A stretch of 64,000 nt of DNA. Source: Acetobacteraceae bacterium. Its GTDB lineage: Bacteria; Pseudomonadota; Alphaproteobacteria; Zavarziniales; Zavarziniaceae. Each line of letters begins with the position of its first letter. The first letter of the stretch is position 1. The stretch lies in NCBI GenBank assembly GCA_947379865.1, contig CANCOY010000003.1:1-64000 (forward strand). The letters run 5' to 3'. Below the pieces are notes generated by a model. It was not told the DNA's origin, did no database searches, and saw only the letters and a program-made list of their open reading frames with translations. This document shows, one piece after another, positions 48,131-57,955 of the stretch. Both the position numbers and the translations under genes were made by a program.

Positions 48131-49048
48131 TCTGCCTGGATCGGCATCTGCCAGGGCCTCAGCAAACAGGGCTCTGGCAAGGGGCGGGGGCGGATCGCGG
48201 TCGGCCATCACAAGGCCAAGAACATGGCTGACGCCGGGGTCGGTGAGCTTAAGCGCCCGGGTGCCGGCAGGGGCGCCCAGACCGCTGATCAGGCTTTCCG
48301 GCACTACGCTTGCCCACAATTGCCCGCCAGCACTGGTGTGTGCAGGGCTGGCGGCGACATGGGCGGCCAGCGCCAGCACGCTGTTGGATTCTACTGTGGC
48401 ACGCGGCCGGTGGCCGGCGCTGGCAAAGGCGGCATCGATGATCCGGCGGTTTTGCATATTGGGGGTCAGCAGGGCCAGGCGCAGGCTGGCCGCCTCGGCC
48501 CAGGTCATGCTGTCGCGCTCGGCAAGTGTGCCGCCCTCTGCCACCAGCAGCAGATAACGCTCAGTGTAAAGGGGCAGGGTGCGCACCCGTTGCAGGGGCT
48601 CATTGTCGAGGTAGGTCAGGCCCACATCGATCTCGAAGGCCTCAAGGGCGCGCTCGATCTCCAGCGAGGCCATGGACAGCACGGTGATCGCCACGCCCGG
48701 ATGGCGGCTGCTGAAGGGCGCGGTGAAGCGGGCGGCGGCCGACAGGGCCGAGGGCACGACGCCAAGGCGCAGGGTGCCCGTCAGGCTCTGGCGCATTTCC
48801 CCCAGTTCCTGGCGCAGGGCATCGCAGTCGGCAAGAATGCGATGCGCCCAGTCCAGCACGCGTTCGCCCTCTGGCGTAAAACCCTGAAAGCGCTGGCCAC
48901 GGGCAACGATGGGCACACCCAGATCATCCTCCAACTGGCGGATGCCCGCACTCAGCGCTGGCTGGCTGACGCCTGAGGCTGCGGCCGCCCGGCCAAAATG
49001 CCGCTCGCGCTCAAGCGCCACCAGATAGACGAGTTGCCTGATCACCAT
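48128..49048 (-). CDS. LysR-family regulator, likely of the fds operon
   Basis: The product has 306 residues from the ATG at 49048. The HTH is LVYLVALERERHFGRAAAASGVSQPALSAGIRQLEDDLGVPIVARG. The effector domain (GTLRLGVVPSALSAAARFTAPFSSRHPGVAITVLSMASLEIERALEAFEIDVGLTYLD) is of the standard LysR substrate type, related to LysR proteins beside other fds operons (FdsR). It is on the same strand and 89 bp upstream of fdsG. Formate or a metabolite is the expected inducer, which is not shown by sequence. Confidence 0.9.
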   Translation of the reverse strand: MVIRQLVYLVALERERHFGRAAAASGVSQPALSAGIRQLEDDLGVPIVARGQRFQGFTPEGERVLDWAHRILADCDALRQELGEMRQSLTGTLRLGVVPSALSAAARFTAPFSSRHPGVAITVLSMASLEIERALEAFEIDVGLTYLDNEPLQRVRTLPLYTERYLLLVAEGGTLAERDSMTWAEAASLRLALLTPNMQNRRIIDAAFASAGHRPRATVESNSVLALAAHVAASPAHTSAGGQLWASVVPESLISGLGAPAGTRALKLTDPGVSHVLGLVMADRDPPPPLARALFAEALADADPGR

Positions 49049-49052
49049 GGCA

Positions 49053-50099
49053 TCACCCCGGCACTGTGGTTGGAATGGGCAACTGGCCTGCATCGCGCCC
49101 TGCGGCCAGCCGGGCGCTGGCGGGTGTGGTGCCATAGCGGCTGCGGAAGGCGCGGGTGAAATGGGCCGCGTCGGTAAAGCCGCAGTCCTGCGCGATTTCG
49201 GCAATGCTGTGGCGGGTCTGGGTTAACAGGCCCAAGCCATGGGCAAGGCGCTGGTGGCGGCAATGAACCTGCACACTGGTGCCGACTTCCGCCCGGAACA
49301 GCCGCCCCAGTTGCCGGGGCGACAGGCCAACGCGGGCGGCAAGCCCGGCCAGGCTGACGGGTTCTGACAGGTTCTGTTCCATCAGCGACAGGGCGCGGCG
49401 CACGCGCGGCTCCATGATCTGGGCATCAAGGGCGGTCTGGGGCTGGGGGGCGCCAGGTGCCCGGGCATGATCAACCATCATGATATGCAGGCTCTTTTGC
49501 GCCCGCGCCCGGCCCAGATGCCGTTCCACCAGCCAGGCCCCAAGGTCGAGCGCACCCGACCCGCCGGCGCAGGTCACGAATGGGCCGTCTTCCACGATCA
49601 GCTGGTCTGCCACGGGGCGCACCTCGGGGAACTCCTCGGCCAGGTCACGCAGGTGGAACCACGACACACAGCACCGCCGCCCTGCCATCAGTCCCGCCGC
49701 CAGCAGGGCAAACATGCCGGTGCAAACCCCAATCAGCCGGGTGCCCGCCGCTGCCGCCCGGCGCAGATAGGCAAGCGTTGCCTCATCCGCCTGGGGGCCG
49801 CCGCGCAGCAGGCCACCGATGACGGCGATATAATCGAACTCCCTTGGGTCGCGGAATGTCTCCCACGGCAGCACTTCCACCCCGGCGCTGGAGCGGATGG
49901 GGCGGCGCTCGGCGGCCATGATGGTCCAGGCGCAGTCGATGGGCCGGCTGCGGTCGCCTTCGTCCGCCGCCAGCCGCAGGGCATCGATGATCGCCGCAAA
50001 GGGCATCAGGGTGAAATTGGGCAGCAGCACAAACCCCATGCGAAGGGCCGGGCGATGGGCCGGGGGCAGCGGCTGCGTGGCAGGATGGGGCAGGGCCAT
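49053..50099 (-). CDS. GlxA-type AraC regulator (DJ-1/PfpI domain plus AraC HTH)
   Basis: The protein has 348 residues from the ATG at 50099 (an upstream TTG is less likely). The N-terminal amidotransferase-like domain (MGFVLLPNFTLMPFAAIIDALRLA ... GTRLIGVCTGMFALLAAGLMAGRR) holds a Cys that is non-catalytic in this family, and the AraC HTH is ISLAGLAARVGLSPRQLGRLFRAEVG-like with IAEIAQDCGFTDAAHFTRAFRSRYGTTP. GbdR and CdhR, which sense betaine or carnitine and control dimethylglycine and sarcosine catabolism, are built this way. It is divergent from soxB, so it probably activates sox. Confidence 0.88.
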   Translation of the reverse strand: MALPHPATQPLPPAHRPALRMGFVLLPNFTLMPFAAIIDALRLAADEGDRSRPIDCAWTIMAAERRPIRSSAGVEVLPWETFRDPREFDYIAVIGGLLRGGPQADEATLAYLRRAAAAGTRLIGVCTGMFALLAAGLMAGRRCCVSWFHLRDLAEEFPEVRPVADQLIVEDGPFVTCAGGSGALDLGAWLVERHLGRARAQKSLHIMMVDHARAPGAPQPQTALDAQIMEPRVRRALSLMEQNLSEPVSLAGLAARVGLSPRQLGRLFRAEVGTSVQVHCRHQRLAHGLGLLTQTRHSIAEIAQDCGFTDAAHFTRAFRSRYGTTPASARLAAGRDAGQLPIPTTVPG

Positions 50100-50184
50100 G
50101 ACGTAAATATACAATCAATCCGTCCCGATTTGACAAGTATCCCCGGGCGGCTGCCGCTAGACTGGGGCAAATCGGGAGGGGTTC

Positions 50185-51438
50185 ATGAAACAGCGTTTCT
50201 CCGCCTTTACACTTCTGCGGAATGGCCTTTCCTGGCACGAGAACTGGCAGCGCCAATGGCGTTCGCCTGATCCCAAGCCCGCCTATGATGTGGTAATCGT
50301 CGGCGGTGGCGGCCATGGCCTGGCCACGGCCTATTACCTGGCCAAGGAACACGGCATCACCAATGTGGCCGTGCTGGAAAAGGGCTGGCTGGGCGGTGGC
50401 AACACCGGGCGTAACACCACCATCGTACGCTCCAACTATCTCTGGGATGAATCGGCCGCCCTCTATGAACACAGCCTGAAGCTGTGGGAAGGCCTTTCGG
50501 CCGACCTCAATTACAACGTCATGCTCAGCCAGCGCGGGGTGATGAACCTTGCCCACAATCTGGGTGATGTGCGCGAGGCACAGCGCCGTGTGCATGCCAA
50601 CCGCCTGAACGGCGTTGATGCGGAGTGGCTGGATACGGCGGGCGTCAAGGAATTCTGCCCGATCATCAACACCTCGCCCGATGTGCGCTATCCGGTGCTG
50701 GGCGCCACCCTGCAACGGCGCGGCGGCACGGCCCGCCATGATGCGGTGGCCTGGGGCTATGCCCGCGGGGCCGATGCGCGCGGCGTCGACATCATCCAGA
50801 ACTGTGAGGTCACCGGCTTTGATATCGAGGGCGGCGCCATTGTTGGCGTGCAGACCACGCGCGGCGCCATCCGCACCTCCAAGGTGGGTGTGGTTGCGGC
50901 AGGGCACAATTCGGTGCTGGCCGCCAAGGCCGGCATCCGCCTGCCGCTGCAGAGCCACCCGCTGCAGGCCCTGGTCTCGGAGCCGATCAAGCCTGTTCAC
51001 GATTGCGTCGTCATGTCGAACACGGTGCATGTCTATGTCAGCCAGTCCGACAAGGGCGAACTGGTGATGGGCGCCGGCATCGACGGCTACAATTCTTATG
51101 CCCAGCGAGGCTCGTTCCACATTATCGAACACCAGATGGCGGCCTGCCTCGAACTGTTCCCGATCTTCAGCCGTCTGCGCATGCTGCGGACCTGGGGGGG
51201 TATTGTGGATGTTTGCCCCGATGCCTCACCACTGCTGACCAAGACACCTGTGGCGGGCCTTTTCATCAATGGCGGCTGGGGCACGGGTGGTTTCAAGGCA
51301 ACGCCCGGCTCGGGCCATGTCTTTGCCCATACCATCGCCCGGGACGAGCCCCATCCCCTTGCGGCCCCCTTCAGCCTCGACCGTTTCACCACGGGCGCCC
51401 TGATCGACGAGCACGGCGCTGCCGCCGTCGCACATTGA
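50185..51438 (+). CDS. soxB: Heterotetrameric sarcosine oxidase, beta subunit
   Basis: The ATG at 50185 follows GGGAGGGG. The 417-residue FAD/FMN subunit has the Rossmann [25 protein letters not shown] and [16 protein letters not shown]. His-185 in [16 protein letters not shown] is where related enzymes covalently attach FMN, as judged by motif. SoxBDAG oxidises sarcosine with O2 to glycine, H2O2 and either formaldehyde or 5,10-methylene-THF. It is the first gene of the operon. Confidence 0.95.
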   Translation: MKQRFSAFTLLRNGLSWHENWQRQWRSPDPKPAYDVVIVGGGGHGLATAYYLAKEHGITNVAVLEKGWLGGGNTGRNTTIVRSNYLWDESAALYEHSLKLWEGLSADLNYNVMLSQRGVMNLAHNLGDVREAQRRVHANRLNGVDAEWLDTAGVKEFCPIINTSPDVRYPVLGATLQRRGGTARHDAVAWGYARGADARGVDIIQNCEVTGFDIEGGAIVGVQTTRGAIRTSKVGVVAAGHNSVLAAKAGIRLPLQSHPLQALVSEPIKPVHDCVVMSNTVHVYVSQSDKGELVMGAGIDGYNSYAQRGSFHIIEHQMAACLELFPIFSRLRMLRTWGGIVDVCPDASPLLTKTPVAGLFINGGWGTGGFKATPGSGHVFAHTIARDEPHPLAAPFSLDRFTTGALIDEHGAAAVAH

Positions 51439-51448
51439 GACAAAACCG

Positions 51449-51763
51449 ATGCTGCTGATCTCCTGCCCCCATTGCGGCCCCTGCGACGAAACCGAATTCC
51501 ATTGTGGTGGCGAGGCCCATGTGGCCCGCCCGCATGATCCCGCCGCCCTTGATGATGCGGCCTGGGGCGCATTCATCTTCATGCGTAATAATCCCAAGGG
51601 GCAATTCAACGAGCGCTGGGTGCACGCTGCGGGTTGCCGGCGCTGGTTCAACATGGTGCGCGATACGGTGACCCACCGCATCCTGGCCGTGTATCCCATG
51701 GGATCGCGACCACCGGCCGGCCTTGGCCATCTGGGTGCTGCAGTGGTGGAGGATGCACAGTGA
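51449..51763 (+). CDS. soxD: Sarcosine oxidase delta subunit
   Basis: This 104-residue protein begins MLLISCPHCGPCDETEFHCGGEAH, with the four cysteines that bind zinc in SoxD, and continues WGAFIFMRNNPKGQFNERWVHAAGCRRWFNMVRDTVTHRIL. It is a small structural subunit between soxB and soxA. The GTG of soxA overlaps its TGA. Confidence 0.95.
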   Translation: MLLISCPHCGPCDETEFHCGGEAHVARPHDPAALDDAAWGAFIFMRNNPKGQFNERWVHAAGCRRWFNMVRDTVTHRILAVYPMGSRPPAGLGHLGAAVVEDAQ

Positions 51764-54700
51764 CAAAGCCCATGGGCAGCCACCGCACGGCCAATGGCGG
51801 GCGCATCGACCGGTCACGGCCTCTCAGCTTCATGTTCGATGGTGTCACTTATGGCGGCTTTGCCGGCGATACGCTCGCCTCGGCCCTGCTGGCCAATGGT
51901 GTGCATCTGGTCGGGCGCAGCTTCAAATATCACCGCCCGCGCGGCGTGCTGACGGCGGGTGCCGACGAGCCCAATGCCCTGGTGCAGCTGGAGCGTGGCG
52001 CCCGCACAGAGCCCAATCTGCGAGCGACCCAGGTGGAACTCTACCAGGGCCTGGTTGCCACCAGCGTCAACGCCTGGCCCAGCCTGACCCACGATCTGGG
52101 CGCCGTGAACCAGCTGCTGTCGCGCTTCTTTGTGGCGGGCTTCTATTACAAGACCTTCATGCGGCCCAAGGTACTGTGGGACCGGGTCTATGAGCCGTTC
52201 CTGCGCCGCATGGCCGGCCTTGGCCGCGCGCCTGAGCTGCCGGACCCGGATATCTACGACAAGATGCATGTCCACTGCGATGTGCTGGTAGTGGGTGCCG
52301 GCCCGGCGGGACTGGCGGCGGCCCTTGCTGCTGGCCGCACCGGCGCCCGCGTCATCCTGATGGACGAACAGGCAGAGGCTGGCGGCAGCCTGCTGTCCTC
52401 GGCTGAGAGCCTCGACGGCAAGCCTGCGCCTGACTGGGTGGCAGACGCCCTGGCGGAACTGGCAAGCCTGCCAGCGGTGCGGGTGCTGCAGCGCACCTCG
52501 GTCTTTGGCTATTACGACCAGAACTTCCTCTGCGCCGTTGAGCGGCGGACGGATCACCTTGGCCCCGGCGCCCGGCCCGGCCTTAGCCGCCAGCGCCTGT
52601 GGCATGTGCGGGCGGCCCGGGTGGTGCTGGCCACCGGCGCCCATGAACGCCCGCTGGTCTTTGCCGACAATGATCGCCCGGGCGTGATGCAGGCCTCGGC
52701 CGTGGCAACCTATGTGCGGCGCTTTGGTGTGCGCCTCGGCAGCCGGGCCGTGATTTTTACCACGAACGACAGCGCCTATGATGCGGTGGACGCCTTGCTG
52801 GCGGCCGGCATCGGTATTGCCGCTGTGGTCGATAGCCGCCCTGATCCCGGCCCCCGTGCCGAGGCGGCGCGGGCGGCTGGCGTGGTGGTGCATGCGGGAT
52901 GCGTGGTGGCGGCAACCCATGGCACCCGGCGCATTACGGGCGTTGAGGTTCGCGGCTGCGAGGGTGGTGTGCTGGCGCCTGCTGGTCTGCGCCTGTCCTG
53001 CGACCTGCTGGCCATCTCCGGCGGGTGGAGCCCGGCGGTTCATCTGTTCAGCCAGTCCCAGGGCCGGGTGCGCTGGGACGAGGCGAAACTGTGCTTTGTT
53101 CCCGGCGAGGCGGCCCAGGCCCAGACTTCGGCAGGGGCATGCAATGGCACTTTCGGCCTTGGCGCCGTGCTGGCCGAGGGTCTGGCCGCAGGGGCCAGTG
53201 CCGCCCATCTGGCAGGCTTTGGCGATGGCGCTGTTCCGGCCACGCCCGCCGTGGCTGAGGTGGCGGCCGCGCCCGGTGACGCCCTCTGGCTGGTGCCGGG
53301 GCTGAAGCCGCTGGGCCGCGCCGGCAAGCATTTTGTCGATTTCCAGAACGACGTGACCGCCTTTGACATCCGCCTTGCTGCGCGCGAAGGCTTTGAGTCG
53401 GTGGAGCACGTCAAGCGTTACACCACCAATGGCATGGCGACGGACCAGGGCAAGACGTCCAACGTAAATGGCCTGGCCATTCTGGCCGACACCCTTGGCC
53501 GGGCGATCCCGGAAGTGGGAACCACCACCTTCCGCGCGCCCTACACCCCGGTAACTTTTGGTGTCATGGCAGGGCGTGACCTTGGCGAGATGCTGGACCC
53601 CGTGCGGACAACACCCATCCATGCCTGGCATGTGGCACGCGGCGCCCTGTTCGAGGATGTGGGCCAGTGGAAGCGCCCCTGGTACTTCCCCTTGGCTGGC
53701 GAGGACATGCATGCCGCCGTGCGGCGCGAGGCCAAGGCCGTACGTGACGGCCTTGGCGTGCTCGACGCCTCCACCCTTGGCAAGATCGAGATCCGGGGGC
53801 GGGATGCCGGTGTGTTCCTTGACCGGATCTATACCAATCTCTTCTCGAAACTTGGCATCGGGCGTTGCCGCTATGGCCTGATGTGCAAGGAAGACGGCAT
53901 GGTCTTTGACGATGGCGTCACCGCCCGTCTTGGGCCAGACCATTATTACATGACCACCACCACGGGCGGGGCGGCCCGGGTGCTGGACTGGCTGGAAGAC
54001 TATCTGCAAACGGAATGGCCAGACCTCGAGGTCTACTGCACCTCGGTGACGGAACAATGGTCAACCATTGCTGTCTCTGGCCCGCGCGCCCGTGATCTGC
54101 TGGCGGACCTCGCCCCCGGCATGGCGGTCGACCCTGAGAGTTTCCCGTTCCTGTCCATGCGCGAAGGCATGGTGGCGGGGCTGGCCGCGCGGGTGTTCCG
54201 CATTTCCTTTACCGGTGAGCTTTCGTACGAGATCAACGTGCCCTCGCACCTGGGCCTCGCCATGTGGCAGGCGGTGATGGCAGCAGGCGCCCGGCACGGC
54301 ATCACGCCTTATGGCACCGAGACCATGCATCTGCTGCGCGCCGAGAAGGGCTTCATCATCATTGGCCAGGAAACCGATGGCACGGTGACCCCGCTTGACC
54401 TTGGCATGGACTGGATCGTCTCCAAGCAGAAGGATTTCGTCGGCAAGCGCAGCCTGACCCGCAGCGACACCGCACGCGCGGACCGCAAGCGCCTTGTAGG
54501 CCTGCTGCCGGAAGATGAGGGCGAGGTCTTGCCCGAAGGGGCACAGCTGGTAGAGATGGCCGGTGGTACGCCGCCGGTGCCCATGCTGGGCCATGTCACC
54601 TCCAGCTACTGGAGCCCCAACCTTGGCCGCTCCTTTGCCCTTGCGCTGATCAAGGGTGGGCCAGAGCGTCTGGGCCAGATTGTTTTTGCGCCTCTGGCAG

Positions 54701-54774
54701 GGGGGCGTACGGTGAAGGCCCGGATTGTTGAGCCGGTCTTCCTTGACCGGGAAGGGAGCCGGCAGAATGGCTGA
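51760..54774 (+). CDS. soxA: Sarcosine oxidase alpha subunit
   Basis: The GTG at 51760 overlaps the soxD stop and gives 1004 residues, the family length. Order: an N-terminal domain with FKYHRPRGVLTAGADEPNALVQLE, an NAD-binding domain (VVGAGPAGLAAALAAGRTGARVILMDEQAEAGGSLL), a central segment GNTFG-like (NGTFGLGAVLAEGLAAG), and a C-terminal GcvT-type tetrahydrofolate domain (from about GALFEDVGQWKRPWYFP). The GcvT part accepts the methyl carbon on THF. It overlaps soxG by eight bases. Confidence 0.95.
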   Translation: MTKPMGSHRTANGGRIDRSRPLSFMFDGVTYGGFAGDTLASALLANGVHLVGRSFKYHRPRGVLTAGADEPNALVQLERGARTEPNLRATQVELYQGLVATSVNAWPSLTHDLGAVNQLLSRFFVAGFYYKTFMRPKVLWDRVYEPFLRRMAGLGRAPELPDPDIYDKMHVHCDVLVVGAGPAGLAAALAAGRTGARVILMDEQAEAGGSLLSSAESLDGKPAPDWVADALAELASLPAVRVLQRTSVFGYYDQNFLCAVERRTDHLGPGARPGLSRQRLWHVRAARVVLATGAHERPLVFADNDRPGVMQASAVATYVRRFGVRLGSRAVIFTTNDSAYDAVDALLAAGIGIAAVVDSRPDPGPRAEAARAAGVVVHAGCVVAATHGTRRITGVEVRGCEGGVLAPAGLRLSCDLLAISGGWSPAVHLFSQSQGRVRWDEAKLCFVPGEAAQAQTSAGACNGTFGLGAVLAEGLAAGASAAHLAGFGDGAVPATPAVAEVAAAPGDALWLVPGLKPLGRAGKHFVDFQNDVTAFDIRLAAREGFESVEHVKRYTTNGMATDQGKTSNVNGLAILADTLGRAIPEVGTTTFRAPYTPVTFGVMAGRDLGEMLDPVRTTPIHAWHVARGALFEDVGQWKRPWYFPLAGEDMHAAVRREAKAVRDGLGVLDASTLGKIEIRGRDAGVFLDRIYTNLFSKLGIGRCRYGLMCKEDGMVFDDGVTARLGPDHYYMTTTTGGAARVLDWLEDYLQTEWPDLEVYCTSVTEQWSTIAVSGPRARDLLADLAPGMAVDPESFPFLSMREGMVAGLAARVFRISFTGELSYEINVPSHLGLAMWQAVMAAGARHGITPYGTETMHLLRAEKGFIIIGQETDGTVTPLDLGMDWIVSKQKDFVGKRSLTRSDTARADRKRLVGLLPEDEGEVLPEGAQLVEMAGGTPPVPMLGHVTSSYWSPNLGRSFALALIKGGPERLGQIVFAPLAGGRTVKARIVEPVFLDREGSRQNG

Positions 54775-55384
54775 TGTCCTGATCAATCCTGTCGCTGACA
54801 GGCTCTCCCCCCTTGAGCTGCTCAGGGTAACACTGGCAGCGGCATCGGATCCGTCTCAGGTGGCAATCCGTGAGCTGCCATTCCTCTGCCAGATCGCCCT
54901 GCGCGGGAGCCCCGGCAACACACTGTTTATGGCGGCGGTGCAGAAGGCGCTTGGCCTCGATCTGCCGGTGAAGGCGGGTTCTGTCGTGCTGGCGGGCTCA
55001 GTACGGGCCCTCTGGCTTGGCCCGGATGAATGGCTGGTTGTGGCACCCGACGGGGCGGCGCCTGCACTTCTTTCGGCACTGGCTGCGGCCCTTGAGGGGG
55101 TGCACGCCCAGGCGGTTGACGTGTCGGCCAACCGCACTGTGATTGCTCTTGAAGGGCCGCGTGCGGCTGAGGTCCTGGCCAAGGGCCTGACCCTCGACCT
55201 CCACCCACGCGCCTTTGGCCCCGGGCGGGTTACCCAGACCATCCTTGCCCGGGCAGCAGTGATCCTTGAGCAGACCGGGGAGGCGCCGGCCTATCGGCTT
55301 TACGTGCGTAACTCCTTTGCCACCTATCTCGCCTCCTGGCTGATGGATGCCGCAGCGGAATATCGTCTGCCGCCGCTCTGTTAG
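54767..55384 (+). CDS. soxG: Sarcosine oxidase gamma subunit
   Basis: The product has 205 residues from the ATG at 54767. The GcvT-like fold of SoxG is seen in LCQIALRGSPGNTLFMAAVQKALGLDLPVKAG, ALWLGPDEWLVVAP and a VDVSANRTVIALEGPRAAEVLAKGLTLDLHP segment. It pairs with the folate-binding part of SoxA. It is the last gene of the operon; no folD, glyA or purU gene follows. The next gene starts 61 bp downstream and is unrelated. Confidence 0.95.
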   Translation: MADVLINPVADRLSPLELLRVTLAAASDPSQVAIRELPFLCQIALRGSPGNTLFMAAVQKALGLDLPVKAGSVVLAGSVRALWLGPDEWLVVAPDGAAPALLSALAAALEGVHAQAVDVSANRTVIALEGPRAAEVLAKGLTLDLHPRAFGPGRVTQTILARAAVILEQTGEAPAYRLYVRNSFATYLASWLMDAAAEYRLPPLC

Positions 55385-55445
55385 AGGTTCATTAAGTCCC
55401 GGCTTCTAGCCTTGGTCCATGCTGTCGGGACCGCAACTTAGCCCC

Positions 55446-56123
55446 ATGATGCGCTGCATACGTCTGTGTGCAGGGGTGTTGTTCGCCTGCATTGCCCTGC
55501 TGATGGCGCCCACCTGCGCTGCTGGGGATTACACCGAGGCAGAGTGGGACGTGATCAACGCCAAGCTGATCGAGGCCATGGCGAGCGAGCGCAACGCCTT
55601 TCATCTGGCCCTTGAGAAGATGGATGCCGAGTTCAAGATGTGCCATCTGGAGTTCTCCAGCTGGTTCCGGGACTATATGGACAGGGGCGGCGGGGTTGCC
55701 ACCTATGTCTGGGGCAAGCTCGACGCCATCTATGCCCCGCAGCACAAGCTGATGACCTATCTGCTGGCTGTGAAGACCTCCATCCTCGGACGCAGTCTGG
55801 AATTTGAAGATGCGATGCCGGCCTATGTGGGCTTTCGCGCCGGCGGCCAGACCTTTGGCCAGGATCGGGCCTATGCCGATCTGTCCAGCGACGGCCTGGC
55901 GGCAGGCTTCAGGGATACGCAATTCGAGATAAGCCGTGCCCTGAGGGCTGAAGGGGTAAGGCTCTCCGTCGAATATGCCTTCCGCAAACAGGGGACGCTC
56001 AGGGTGATCGATTTCGTCGAGCTTGTGGGGCAAGAGACCTACAGGACCGAACTTGCCCGCTTCCAGGACTGCCAGACCAAACTCCTCAGGATGGCCCTGC
56101 ATGATCTGGGTGCCACGCCGTGA
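55446..56123 (+). CDS. Secreted protein of unknown function
   Basis: The ATG codons at 55446 and 55449 begin a signal peptide (MRCIRLCAGVLFACIALLMAPTCAAG, cleavage near CAA-GD); an ATG at 55419 adds a hydrophilic extension with no ribosome-binding site. The mature part has a helical N-terminal region (WDVINAKLIEAMASERNAFHLALEKMDAEFKM), a Trp-rich segment (FSSWFRDYMDRGG) and beta-type strands at the end. No family can be named. A lone Cys pair (KMC and DCQTK) could be bridged in the periplasm. It is followed 43 bp later by an AGE-type isomerase. Confidence 0.65.
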   Translation: MMRCIRLCAGVLFACIALLMAPTCAAGDYTEAEWDVINAKLIEAMASERNAFHLALEKMDAEFKMCHLEFSSWFRDYMDRGGGVATYVWGKLDAIYAPQHKLMTYLLAVKTSILGRSLEFEDAMPAYVGFRAGGQTFGQDRAYADLSSDGLAAGFRDTQFEISRALRAEGVRLSVEYAFRKQGTLRVIDFVELVGQETYRTELARFQDCQTKLLRMALHDLGATP

Positions 56124-56166
56124 CGCAGACGTGCGCTTCGCCGGGCCTTGGTGCAGGATGATCACC

Positions 56167-57324
56167 ATGCAAGACCTGATTCATGCCGTGCGCCATTGGT
56201 GCTTCGAGGTGGCGCTGCCGCTCTGGGCCGGTGCTGGCTGCGACAGGGTCGGCGGTGGTGTTTTTGAGGCGGTGGAGTTCTCCGGGCAGCCGGCCGACAT
56301 TTCCTATCGTCGCACCCGCGTCATGGGTCGCCAGCTTTATGTCTTTTCCCATGCCAGCCTGCTGGGCTGGGGGCCGGGGCGTGAGGCGGCGGATCATGTG
56401 TACCGTTTTATGGTGGACAAGGCCTGGCTTGGGGCCGAACGGGGCTGGGCGCGCCGGGTGGCCGCCACAGGGGCACTGCTTGATCCCACACCCGATCTTT
56501 ACGACTATGCCTTTGTCCTGTTTGGCCTGTCCTGGTATGCGCGTGCCTCTGGCGATCCCGGGGTGTGGATCCATGTGGAGCGCACCCTTGATGCCCTGGA
56601 CCACCTCTTGCGCCACCCGGATGGTGTGGGTTTCTGGCATGAAGTGCCAGCGGCTGGCCCCAGGCAACAAAACCCCCACATGCACCTGCTGGAGGCGGCG
56701 CTGGCGGGCCTTGCCGCCCATTCCGGCCCCCATCCCCGGCTGGAGGGGTTGGCGCGCCATCTGGTCTTGCTGTTCCGGCACCATCTGTTTGATCCGCGCA
56801 GCGGCACCCTGGGCGAGTTCTTTGCTGACGACTGGTCGCGCCTGAGTGGCACTGCGGCAGAAGTTGTGGAGCCGGGCCACATGTTTGAATGGGCCTGGAT
56901 ACTGGCCCAGGCACAAAAGCAGTTGGACCTCGACCTTGGCCCCGAGATTGCCGCCCTGATCGATGGTGCAGAGGCCCACGGTGTTGATCCCGCCACGGGC
57001 CGTACCCTCCTGCAGGTGACGCCCGCTGGCCTGCCCATCGACCGGGGGACGCGCACCTGGCCCAATACGGAGCGTATCAAGGGCTGGCTGGGCGCCTCCG
57101 AGGCACTGGGGCGGGATGCCGGCCCTGCTGTCGGCCAGAGCCTGCGCTTGCTGTTTCAAACCCACCTGGCAACGGCCGTGCCCGGCCTGTGGGTCGATGC
57201 CTTTGATGCCGAGGGTCGCCCGCTGTCAGGCAATGCCCCGGCCTCGTCCCTCTATCACCTGTTCCTCGCCTTTGCAGAAGTGCTGCGGCTGGAAGAACGT
57301 CTGACCGACAGGGCAGGGGGCTAA
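56167..57324 (+). CDS. AGE-family sugar epimerase/isomerase
   Basis: The ATG at 56167 is preceded by GCAGG and gives 385 residues. The (alpha/alpha)6-barrel motifs are RTRVMGRQLYVFSHASLLGW, DLYDYAFVLFGLSWYARA, QNPHMHLLEAALA, VVEPGHMFEWAWILA and TRTWPNTERIKGW. The His/Arg/Glu pattern is that of mannose, cellobiose or GlcNAc 2-epimerases and of mannose-6-phosphate isomerase-type members. The sugar substrate cannot be told from sequence. It ends convergent with ruvX at a three-base gap. Confidence 0.9.
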   Translation: MQDLIHAVRHWCFEVALPLWAGAGCDRVGGGVFEAVEFSGQPADISYRRTRVMGRQLYVFSHASLLGWGPGREAADHVYRFMVDKAWLGAERGWARRVAATGALLDPTPDLYDYAFVLFGLSWYARASGDPGVWIHVERTLDALDHLLRHPDGVGFWHEVPAAGPRQQNPHMHLLEAALAGLAAHSGPHPRLEGLARHLVLLFRHHLFDPRSGTLGEFFADDWSRLSGTAAEVVEPGHMFEWAWILAQAQKQLDLDLGPEIAALIDGAEAHGVDPATGRTLLQVTPAGLPIDRGTRTWPNTERIKGWLGASEALGRDAGPAVGQSLRLLFQTHLATAVPGLWVDAFDAEGRPLSGNAPASSLYHLFLAFAEVLRLEERLTDRAGG

Positions 57325-57327
57325 GCC

Positions 57328-57813
57328 TCAGGCCACCAGGGTAAGGCCGGCCCGGCGCGCCCAGTCGAGCAGGCCTTCAAGGATGTAGGCTGCCGCCAGC
57401 TTGTCCACCAGTTCGGCCCGCCGCCCGCGCGACAGGTCGGCGTCGATCATGGTGCGGGTGACGGCGGCGGTGGACAGGCGCTCGTCCCACAGGGTGATGG
57501 CCAGTTCCCGCCGTTCCAGCAGATTGCGGGCAAAGGCGCGGGTGGCCTGGGCGCGCGGCCCCTCAGTGCCATCCATGTTGATGGGCAGACCCAGCACCAG
57601 GCCGCCCACGCGGTGCTCGTCCATCAGATGGAACAGGCGTTCGCAATCCGCCGTGAAGCGGGTGCGCCGAATGGTTTCCAGTGGGCTCGCCACACTCAGG
57701 GTGGTGTCCGACAGGGCAAGGCCGATGGTCTTGGTCCCCAGGTCGATCCCCATCAGGCGCTGGCCCAGGGGCAGGACCATCACCAGTTGTTCGGGGTCGA
57801 GGAGCGGCATCAT
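57328..57813 (-). CDS. ruvX: Putative Holliday-junction resolvase RuvX/YqgF
   Basis: The 161-residue RNase-H-fold nuclease has [17 protein letters not shown] (first catalytic Asp), [17 protein letters not shown] and [23 protein letters not shown] (further Asp/Glu). RuvX processes the 5' end of 16S pre-rRNA and may act on branched DNA. The start at 57813 is the longest; internal ATGs at 57810 and 57780 are possible because no ribosome-binding site is clear. It is divergent from gatC. Confidence 0.94.
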   Translation of the reverse strand: MMPLLDPEQLVMVLPLGQRLMGIDLGTKTIGLALSDTTLSVASPLETIRRTRFTADCERLFHLMDEHRVGGLVLGLPINMDGTEGPRAQATRAFARNLLERRELAITLWDERLSTAAVTRTMIDADLSRGRRAELVDKLAAAYILEGLLDWARRAGLTLVA

Positions 57814-57955
57814 GGGCGTGAATTCCGGAAAAGCAGTGTCGATGCGCTGTCATACCACGTCTCGGGCCGCTGCGGGTGCTTGCGCAAACCGCTGGCGCAA
57901 TGGCATGACAAGCGTTGGCAGGACGCAACGCGCCCTTGCCCGAGGGATTGGAGCC

